A stretch of DNA of 10,290 bases from Candidatus Brocadiia bacterium (lineage in GTDB: Bacteria > Planctomycetota > PUPC01 > DSUN01). This document shows positions 1 to 4,997 of the stretch, piece after piece (the stretch's first letter is position 1; every line of letters starts with the position of its first letter). Position numbers and translations under genes: made by a program. The notes under the pieces were generated by a model. That model saw only the letters and a list, made by a program, of their open reading frames with translations, had not been told where the DNA came from and did not search any database. The stretch lies in assembly GCA_016782825.1 (NCBI GenBank), contig JADHXT010000096.1, positions 1 through 10,290 of the forward strand. Reading direction: 5' to 3'.

Positions 1-143
1 CGTCCTTGCCTGAGACGAAACTCGCCTCGCTGGTCGCGCACACCGTGTGAGGTGGCGAGGGCATTGGCCTGTGTCCCACCCTACGGTCTCACCATCACTT
101 GGGTCCACCACGACGGAATCTGGTGAGAAATGCGGGCTAGGTC

Positions 144-189
144 CGTAGTTCCGCCTTCAGGCGGGGTTCGTAGTTCCGCCTTCAGGCGG
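144..189. repeat. Tandem pair of 21-bp hairpin repeats
   Basis: The 21-bp sequence CGTAGTTCCGCCTTCAGGCGG (first 20 bases CGTAGTTCCGCCTTCAGGCG) occurs at 144-164 and again, identical, at 169-189, separated by 4 bases, giving a 25-bp period. Each copy contains a perfect inverted repeat, CCGCC-TTCA-GGCGG, so each can form a 5-bp stem with a 4-base loop in DNA or RNA. This has the form of a dispersed REP-like intergenic element rather than a coding repeat. I have an unverified impression that similar hairpin units are common between genes in planctomycete genomes. It lies 120-160 bp upstream of the TATAAT box of the aminotransferase gene, so it is more likely a mobile or structural repeat, or part of the upstream gene's 3' end, than an operator. 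Confidence 0.8.
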
Positions 190-305
190 ACCATCCCGCT
201 GTTTGGCCCGACGCATCACCCAGCCGGGCTCAGCGCGCCCAGACCCACCCAGCGGCCATCATCCTCTCATCCATCACCTCGCTCCCCTTGCGTCTCCCGA
301 GTCGC

Positions 306-311
306 TATAAT
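306..311 (+). promoter_or_regulatory. Candidate sigma-70 -10 box for the aminotransferase gene
   Basis: A perfect TATAAT stands out in otherwise very GC-rich sequence, 64 bases upstream of the ATG at 376. No good -35 hexamer lies 16-18 bases upstream; TTGCGT at 288-293 is only 12 bases away. If used, transcription would start near 318 and give a leader of about 58 bases ending in the AAGGAG ribosome site at 363-368. Confidence 0.4.
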
Positions 312-375
312 CGGGGCACCCGTCCATCTGGGGAGTACGGCGGTCTCCTGCCCCCGCGACTGAAGGAGCCGGACC

Positions 376-1650
376 ATGTCGGAGCAGCTTGCGCTGCGTG
401 GCGGCGAACGCACTGTGCCGGAGGGCTTCATCAAGCCGTGGCCCGAGGTCACCGAGGCCGACCGCAAGGCGGTCCTCGAGGTCTTCGACACGCCCAGGAT
501 CACCGAGCAGCAGCGCATCCAGTCGGAGGGACTCGCCAGGGAGTGGGCCGAGTACATGGGGGTCAAGCACTGCATCCCTGTGAACAGCGGCACGGCCGCG
601 CTGCACCTGTGCGTCGCAGGGCTGGGCATCGGGCCAGGCGACGAGGTGATCGTGCCCGCCTTCACCTTCTGGGCCACGGCTGCCGCGGTGCTCCACCACA
701 ACGCCATCCCCGTTTTCGTCGACATCGACCCGCGCACCCACTGCATCGACCCGGCCCTGATCGAGGCGGCCATCACCGAGCGCACCAAGGCCCTCATGCC
801 CGTGCACATCCACGGGATGCCCGCCGACATGGATCCCATCCTCGCGATCGCCAGGACGCATGGGCTCGGCGTGATCGAGGACGTGGCCCAGGCGCACGGG
901 GCGAGGTATAAGGGGCGCGTCTGTGGGTCGATGGGCGACGCCGCGGGCTACAGCACCCAGGCGTCGAAGACCCTCAGCAGCGGCTGTCAGGGCGGGCTCT
1001 TCACCACCAACGACGACGAGGCGCACCACCGGGCCGCCCTGCTCCAGTACTTCGGCGAGCGGGTCGTCCCGGGCCGCGAGCGCGAGGAGCAGGAATACAA
1101 CGCCCACGGGCTCGGCTGGATGTATCGCGGCGACATGTTCAGCCAGGCATTCGTCCGCAGCCAGCTCAGGCGGCTCGACGCGAACAACGCTCTCCGCGTG
1201 CGGAACTGCCAGTTCCTCACCGAGCACCTGGCCGAGATCCCCGGCATCGAGACGCCTCTCACGCCCGACGAGTGCGAGCCGGTCTACTACAACTACGTCG
1301 TCGGCTTCGACCCGGCCGCCCTGGCGCTCGACGTGTCCCCGCGGACCCTCCGCGAGAAGGTGCAGGAGGCCCTCAAGGCCGAGGGCGTGCCCGTCGGGCA
1401 ATGGCAGCGACGCTCGGTGCCGGCGCAGGACGTCTTCCAGAAGCGCGTCGGCTACGGCAGCGGCTGTCCCTGGCGGTGCCGCGACGTCGCCACCGTCTAC
1501 GACATCGACGACTACCCGCGAGCCAACGCGTTCGTCGACTCCCACTGCTACGTCTTCGACGTCAACCCGCCCAACGGCCTCGAGCTCATGGGCCTCTACG
1601 TCGAGGCCTTCCGGAAGGTGATGGGGGGCCTGGGCCAGGTGCTCGCCTGA
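376..1650 (+). CDS. DegT/DnrJ/EryC1/StrS-family PLP-dependent aminotransferase
   Basis: This 424-residue protein belongs to the sugar/cyclitol aminotransferase family (fold type I, pyridoxal phosphate). Such enzymes usually transfer an amino group from glutamate or glutamine to a keto-sugar or keto-cyclitol in the cytoplasm. The N-terminus (LALRGG) resembles scyllo-inosose and AHBA-type members. Visible motifs are SGTAALHL (71-78, cofactor phosphate site), GDEVIVPAFTFWAT (88-101), VIEDVAQAHGA (166-176, with D169 and Q172 expected to hold the pyridine ring) and the Schiff-base lysine K198 in STQASKTLSSG. The stretch after the lysine reads GCQGG, where many members have GEGG. The length is normal for the family. 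The start is supported by AAGGAG at 363-368, 7 bases upstream. It converges on the next gene and shares no operon here. The family call is firm; the substrate is unknown. Confidence 0.93.
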   Translation: MSEQLALRGGERTVPEGFIKPWPEVTEADRKAVLEVFDTPRITEQQRIQSEGLAREWAEYMGVKHCIPVNSGTAALHLCVAGLGIGPGDEVIVPAFTFWATAAAVLHHNAIPVFVDIDPRTHCIDPALIEAAITERTKALMPVHIHGMPADMDPILAIARTHGLGVIEDVAQAHGARYKGRVCGSMGDAAGYSTQASKTLSSGCQGGLFTTNDDEAHHRAALLQYFGERVVPGREREEQEYNAHGLGWMYRGDMFSQAFVRSQLRRLDANNALRVRNCQFLTEHLAEIPGIETPLTPDECEPVYYNYVVGFDPAALALDVSPRTLREKVQEALKAEGVPVGQWQRRSVPAQDVFQKRVGYGSGCPWRCRDVATVYDIDDYPRANAFVDSHCYVFDVNPPNGLELMGLYVEAFRKVMGGLGQVLA

Positions 1651-1667
1651 TCCGCGCCCAGTCCTGA

Positions 1668-1692
1668 CGCCGCCCTACTTGCCGAGGCGGCG
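1668..1692. terminator. GC-rich hairpin between convergent genes
   Basis: CGCCGCC (1668-1674) and GGCGGCG (1686-1692) form a perfect 7-bp stem with an 11-base loop. It sits between the convergent aminotransferase and beta-helix genes, and its loop contains the stop codon of the latter. No T tract follows on either strand, so it is at best a non-canonical bidirectional terminator. Position and symmetry are the only support. Confidence 0.3.
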
Positions 1693-3201
1693 CTTGAGCT
1701 GGGCTGCGTAGAGATTCTGCGGCCGCAAGGCCCGTGGATCGATCGCCTCGAACCAGCGGCCGTCCGCCTTCGTCGCGGCGGGCTGCGACGTCTCGACGCC
1801 CACCAGGTTCATCAGCTCAGGCCCCCAGCCTCGGGGCCAGGCCTGCCCGCGACGGGCACGGATGCCCCAGAACGTCTCCCACGCCCCCGAGTGGCGCCCG
1901 AGCGACGCTCCGCCGCCCGACTGGAACATGCGGCTGCCCTCGCCGAGATCGATGTCGGTGAAGAGGTTGGCGTGACAGGCGTAGCAGTGGTGGTCGAAGC
2001 ACAGGTCGATGCCCTTCCCGCGGGCCGCGACGTTGCCGGCGGAGCGGCTGGTCACCGTGATGTCGTGCATGAATCGCGTGCGGAACTCGAACCCGTCGAG
2101 CAGGTTGTCCTGCCCGCCGAGGGTCACGCCGTGGTGCCCCGTGGCCTTGCGCGACCGCTCCACCGTCCGTTCCGAGGTCAGCACGATGCCTCGCAGCGTG
2201 ATGTTGGTGCCCCCGAGGAAGATGCCGCTGTCGGCGTGGGTCACGCGCACGTCCCGCACCCAGCAGTTGCGGCAGCCGGACATGGCGATCGCGTTGAAGC
2301 CGCGCTCGGTGAAGTGCCCGCGGTACGGCGTGTTGGGGAACTCGAAGCGCAGGCCCTCGATCCCGACCTCCTCGACGCTGCTCGCCGCCGCGTAGAGCCG
2401 CGGCTTCCACTCCGCGCGGACGTCGGTGCGGAGGGGGCGGTCGAACTCGATCCTTCCCTTGCCCTCGTCGATCTTCGTGACCCGGCAGAGGAACGACTCG
2501 CGGGCGCGGTCCCGCAGGTTCTTCATTGAGCCTGGATCGCCTGCGTACAGGTATCGGGCCAGAGTCTGCTCGCGGGTGTCCGACAACTCCAGCCGCACGT
2601 CCTGGCCCATCTTGAATCGCGTGGGTGTGGACACGGTCAGCGCCCTCTCGCCCCGCTTGGCCGGCGCGGTGACCTCGGCCAGGAGCGTCCTCGACGGCGA
2701 GCCGCGGACCTGGACGAACCCGCCCGACCACGAGTAGTTCGACGTCTTGCGTCCCGACGTCGTTGCGCCCCAGTTGGGCTTGATCTCGTTGAGCGGGGTG
2801 GGGAAGTAGAGCACCGACTTTTCGGGACCCGCTCCTTTGAGGCGGGTGCCCGAGTCGCGGATGTCGAGGAAATCGGTGATCACGTAGCGTCCCGGCGGGA
2901 CCGCGATCACCTTGCCTTTGGCCTCGGCGATGGCCCGCTTGAACGCCGCCGTGTCGTCCGCCTTGCCGTCGCCGACGGCGCCGAAGTCCTTGACGCTGGC
3001 CTGTGGCTCAAGGGTTGGCAGAGGCTTCTCGCCGCGCTGGTAGCCGGCGTAGGAGAAGTCGGGCAGGCGGCTGTCGGCCGTCCAGCGCTCGCCCTCACGG
3101 CCCCAGAGCATCGAGTAGCGCGGGGCCGTCGCCTGAGCCAACGTGAGCTGCCCGGCCAGGAGGACGATGCATGCAGCCAGCCGCCACGGTTTCATCATCA
3201 T
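1675..3201 (-). CDS. Secreted pectate-lyase-superfamily right-handed beta-helix protein
   Basis: I start this gene at the ATG at 3201, giving 508 residues. MMMKPWRLAACIVLLAGQ followed by LTLAQA is a clear signal peptide with likely cleavage after residue 24. The frame stays open to an ATG at 3306, but those 35 residues are Pro/Ser-rich and would bury the signal peptide. Two further ATGs at 3198 and 3195 are equally possible. SVKDFGAVGDGKADDTAAFKRAI (residues 69-91) is the N-terminal signature of the pectate-lyase-3 / GH28-related beta-helix superfamily; VPPGRYVI follows at 101-108. The rest reads as beta-helix coils, including NCWVRDV and DNLLDGFEFR. These proteins bind or cleave acidic polysaccharides outside the cytoplasm, but I cannot identify catalytic residues, so lyase, hydrolase or binding protein all remain possible. 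C401, C406, C409 and H410 form a cysteine cluster with a CxxCH motif (1972-1986). The gene diverges from the GH117 cluster and may share its control region. Confidence 0.85.
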   Translation of the reverse strand: MMMKPWRLAACIVLLAGQLTLAQATAPRYSMLWGREGERWTADSRLPDFSYAGYQRGEKPLPTLEPQASVKDFGAVGDGKADDTAAFKRAIAEAKGKVIAVPPGRYVITDFLDIRDSGTRLKGAGPEKSVLYFPTPLNEIKPNWGATTSGRKTSNYSWSGGFVQVRGSPSRTLLAEVTAPAKRGERALTVSTPTRFKMGQDVRLELSDTREQTLARYLYAGDPGSMKNLRDRARESFLCRVTKIDEGKGRIEFDRPLRTDVRAEWKPRLYAAASSVEEVGIEGLRFEFPNTPYRGHFTERGFNAIAMSGCRNCWVRDVRVTHADSGIFLGGTNITLRGIVLTSERTVERSRKATGHHGVTLGGQDNLLDGFEFRTRFMHDITVTSRSAGNVAARGKGIDLCFDHHCYACHANLFTDIDLGEGSRMFQSGGGASLGRHSGAWETFWGIRARRGQAWPRGWGPELMNLVGVETSQPAATKADGRWFEAIDPRALRPQNLYAAQLKRRLGK

Positions 3202-3256
3202 CGGGTCATCCACTCCACTGTCGTCACCAGGGCGAACGGACGCTTGGGCTGCCCCG

Positions 3257-3284
3257 AGTGTAGGGCGGACCGCCAGCGGGATCA
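3257..3284 (-). promoter_or_regulatory. Candidate leftward promoter of the beta-helix gene
   Basis: On the minus strand, TTGATC (3284-3279) and TACACT (3262-3257) are separated by 16 bases. Each matches the sigma-70 consensus at four positions. The predicted start of transcription near 3250 gives a leader of about 50 bases before the ATG at 3201. This is a weak match in GC-rich sequence, supported mainly by position. Confidence 0.3.
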
Positions 3285-3440
3285 ACACAGGCCCGCTCGG
3301 AGACACCCGCGATGCGGCCCCTCGTTGGGTGTGGACAGAGCTCCGGCAGGCGGGAAAGGACGGATGGCAGGACGAGCGGGTGAGCGAACGGGAAGCAGAA
3401 CGCAGGATGAGTCACATGCGGTCATGCCGTGCTGTTGCGC

Positions 3441-3505
3441 GGACATCGCCGCGTGCTAGAATTGCAGAGTTGTACAACTCTGCAATTCTAGCACGGCGGC
3501 TGTCC
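3441..3505. repeat. 65-bp inverted repeat with a perfect 44-bp palindromic core
   Basis: Bases 3452-3473 and 3474-3495 are exact reverse complements with no spacer, making a perfect 44-bp palindrome centred on AGTTGTACAACT. After one unpaired base on the right the arms continue (GCCG 3448-3451 with CGGC 3497-3500), and after two unpaired bases on the left they resume (GGACA 3441-3445 with TGTCC 3501-3505). The core is AT-rich (AGAATTGCAGAGTTGT) in sharp contrast to its surroundings, suggesting a mobile or regulatory origin. It lies about 96 bp upstream of the rightward -35 box. It could be a dispersed palindromic element, a binding site for a dimeric regulator (TTGTACAA is operator-like), or a hairpin. 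No T tract follows, so a simple terminator is unlikely. Confidence 0.92.
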
Positions 3506-3600
3506 ACCGGTCCCTGGAGGCGGAGCCACGGATCGTGCCGCGTAAACAGTGGAATGCCCGTGTTTTGCGAAGACCGAACCCGCCTGGATCGCGTCGGCTG

Positions 3601-3629
3601 TTGACACCCGGTGATCGGGCCTCCATGAT
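3601..3629 (+). promoter_or_regulatory. Candidate sigma-70 promoter of the GH117-sulfatase cluster
   Basis: A perfect TTGACA (3601-3606) is followed after 17 bases by CATGAT (3624-3629), which matches TATAAT at four of six positions. Transcription would begin near 3636, leaving a leader of about 38 bases with AGGAG at 3663-3667. This is the best promoter match in the window and lies downstream of the palindrome, in a position where a bound regulator could act on it. Confidence 0.5.
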
Positions 3630-3673
3630 GGGGCGGTCGAGGAGTCAGGGCTCGTTCAGCACAGGAGAGATGG

Positions 3674-4741
3674 GTGACACAGGAACTCAGCGCTGCAACC
3701 AACCGGGCGGCCAGCTACACCAAAGGCCCCGAGTGGTTCTGCGAGATCCGCACCAAGCCCATCACCGGTGACCTGGCCGAGTGCAAGGAGGGTGTGATCC
3801 GGCGCGATCCCAGCGCGGTGATCGAGGTGGCGGGGCAGTACCACGTCTGGTACACCAAGTCGTTGGGCCTGTGTGTTGGATTCGGCACCGGCGATCCCGA
3901 GGCCAAGGCGTTTCCGTGGGACTACTCGGAGGTCTGGCATGCGACCAGCAGCGACGGGTGGCACTGGGGGGAGCGGGGCCTGGCGGTGGGCCGCGGCGAG
4001 CCGGGGGCCTTCGACGACCGCAGCGTCTTCACCCCCGAGGTCCTGGCCCACGAGGGCAGGTACTACTTGGTCTATCAGACCGTCAGGCACCCCTACGTGC
4101 GGCGGACGAAGAACCAGGTGGGCATGGCCGTCGCCGAATCGCCCGACGGACCGTGGGAGAAGCTGCCCGAGCCGATCCTGTCGCCCTCCGACGACGGCGA
4201 GTGGCTCGGCGACGAGGACAACCGCTTCCTCGTGACCCGGAAGGGCAGCTTCGACAGCCACAAGGTGCACGATCCGTGCCTGATGCACTACAGGGGCAAG
4301 CTCTACCTTTACTACAAGGGCGAGCGCATGGGCGAGGAGATGACCTTCGGCGGCCGCGAGACCAAGTGGGGCGTGGCCATCGCCGATCGGCCCGAAGGCC
4401 CCTACGTCAAGAGCGAGTACAACCCGGTGACCAACTCCGGCCACGAGGTCTGCGTGTGGCACTACAACGGCGGCATCGCCGCGATGCTCACCACCGACGG
4501 CCCCGAGAAGAACACCCTCCAGTGGGCGCCTGACGGCATCAACTTCGAGATCGAGGCCGTCATCAAGGGCGCCCCCCACGCCAACGGCCTGTTCCGCACC
4601 CCACACCACGACCGAGGCCCACTCGAAGGGCTGCGCTGGGGCCTCTGCCACACGTGCGGGAGGAACACCGGCTTCATCCAGCGGTTCGAGGTCGACGAGA
4701 CCCTCAAGAACTGGTTCCTGAGCAAAGCGACCTATGAGTAG
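3674..4741 (+). CDS. Glycoside hydrolase family 117-type five-bladed beta-propeller enzyme
   Basis: This 355-residue protein matches GH117 from memory along its length: RRDPSAVI (43-50), GQYHVWYT (54-61), DDRSVFTPEVL (114-124), VGMAVAESPDGPW (149-161), GSFDSHKVHDPCL (191-203), LYLYYKGE (210-217), GGRETKWGVAIA (226-237), NSGHEVCVW (254-262) and DGPEKNTLQWA (275-285). Characterised members are exo-acting alpha-1,3-L-neoagarooligosaccharide hydrolases that release 3,6-anhydro-L-galactose. The BpGH117 catalytic residues as I recall them (D90, D245, H302, E303) fall at D45, D200, H257 and E258, a constant offset of 45, so the active site looks intact. No signal peptide is visible; the N-terminal LSAATNRAASY resembles the helical dimerisation segment of the family. 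It is therefore probably cytoplasmic, acting on imported oligosaccharides. The start is GTG with AGGAG 6 bases upstream; the nearby ATG at 3670 is out of frame. It leads the cluster. Family call strong; the exact substrate is inferred. Confidence 0.9.
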   Translation: MTQELSAATNRAASYTKGPEWFCEIRTKPITGDLAECKEGVIRRDPSAVIEVAGQYHVWYTKSLGLCVGFGTGDPEAKAFPWDYSEVWHATSSDGWHWGERGLAVGRGEPGAFDDRSVFTPEVLAHEGRYYLVYQTVRHPYVRRTKNQVGMAVAESPDGPWEKLPEPILSPSDDGEWLGDEDNRFLVTRKGSFDSHKVHDPCLMHYRGKLYLYYKGERMGEEMTFGGRETKWGVAIADRPEGPYVKSEYNPVTNSGHEVCVWHYNGGIAAMLTTDGPEKNTLQWAPDGINFEIEAVIKGAPHANGLFRTPHHDRGPLEGLRWGLCHTCGRNTGFIQRFEVDETLKNWFLSKATYE

Positions 4742-4764
4742 GCCAGGGGAAGGAAGGCAGACCA

Positions 4765-4989
4765 TTGAGAATCGAGTCCATTCAGAGCGATCACCATCTC
4801 ATCCCGCTGCCCGTCACCACCCACGACCTGCACGTACACCTGCTCGCCGCCATCCCCAACGCCTCGTACCTCGAGGCCTTCATCCGCCAGCCGGTCGGCA
4901 TCGACGACGGCTTCGCCACCGCGCCCGACCGCCCCGGCCACGGCATCGAGTTCGACTGGGACGCGCTGGAAGCCCACCGAGCGGAGTAG
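4765..4989 (+). pseudogene. Internally deleted enolase-superfamily (MR/MLE) remnant
   Basis: The 74-codon frame joins the two ends of a mandelate racemase/muconate lactonizing-type protein. Residues 1-17 (MRIESIQSDHHLIPLPV) are a typical N-terminus of the capping domain. Residues from about 18 to 74, with LHVHLLAAIPNASYLE, DGFATAPDRPGHGIEFDW and ALEAHRAE, are a typical C-terminus. Family members are usually about 370-400 residues, so roughly 300 codons, including all of the catalytic barrel and its metal ligands, are missing without breaking the frame. It starts with TTG, with AAGGAAGG at 4750-4757 just upstream, and sits 23 bp after the GH117 gene and 8 bp before the sulfatase. The intact gene may have encoded a sugar-acid dehydratase or cycloisomerase; 3,6-anhydro-L-galactonate cycloisomerase is an enolase-superfamily enzyme and would fit beside GH117. 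Alternatives are an assembly error or a retained small protein. It cannot be catalytic as it stands. Confidence 0.8.
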
Positions 4990-4997
4990 GAGGCACG

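Larger units (their letters stand above)
1..375. other. Intergenic region with possible tail of an upstream gene
   Basis: I see no convincing gene here. One forward frame is open from base 3 to a TGA at 48-50 and could be the last 15 codons of an upstream gene; another frame stops at 11-13. Neither can be judged from so little sequence. CTCGCCTCGC at 21-30 can pair in two registers with GGCGAGG at 54-60, and CACA/TGTG (39-42/46-49) form a small inner stem, so a terminator-like hairpin is possible, but there is no T tract. The region then carries two hairpin repeats (144-189) and a TATAAT box (306-311). An open frame at 130-363 runs through the repeats and has low-complexity composition, so I do not call it a gene. 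Confidence 0.55.
3202..3673. other. Divergent intergenic region
   Basis: These 472 bases separate the leftward beta-helix gene from the rightward GH117-sulfatase cluster. They contain a large palindrome (3441-3505) and candidate promoters facing each way (3257-3284 leftward, 3601-3629 rightward). Open frames crossing it, such as 3143-3604, do not look like protein: on both strands they read the palindrome as the same peptide. I see no small gene or RNA gene here. Confidence 0.6.

Noticed and set aside
130..363. 77-residue frame upstream of the aminotransferase
   Set aside because: It translates the hairpin repeats and a Pro/Ser/Arg-rich stretch, runs over the TATAAT box, and has no evident ribosome site.
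274..1545. 423-residue antisense frame over the aminotransferase gene
   Set aside because: Shadow of a well-supported aminotransferase; repetitive valine/glycine/aspartate-rich translation without motifs.
3202..3306. 35-residue N-terminal extension of the beta-helix protein
   Set aside because: It would bury an obvious signal peptide and shows no protein-like features; it lies over the candidate promoter of the gene.
3441..3505. Large palindrome as an ordinary intrinsic terminator
   Set aside because: No T tract follows on either strand, and no gene ends nearby: both neighbours start from this region.
3656..4765. 369-residue antisense frame over the GH117 gene
   Set aside because: Shadow of a gene with all expected GH117 motifs; composition is low-complexity.
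4734..4997. N-terminal extension of the sulfatase frame back to an ATG at 4734
   Set aside because: It overlaps the enolase remnant in another frame, is Pro/Arg/His-rich, and would place 88 residues before a clear Tat signal. The ATG at 4998 has its own TAGGAGG site.
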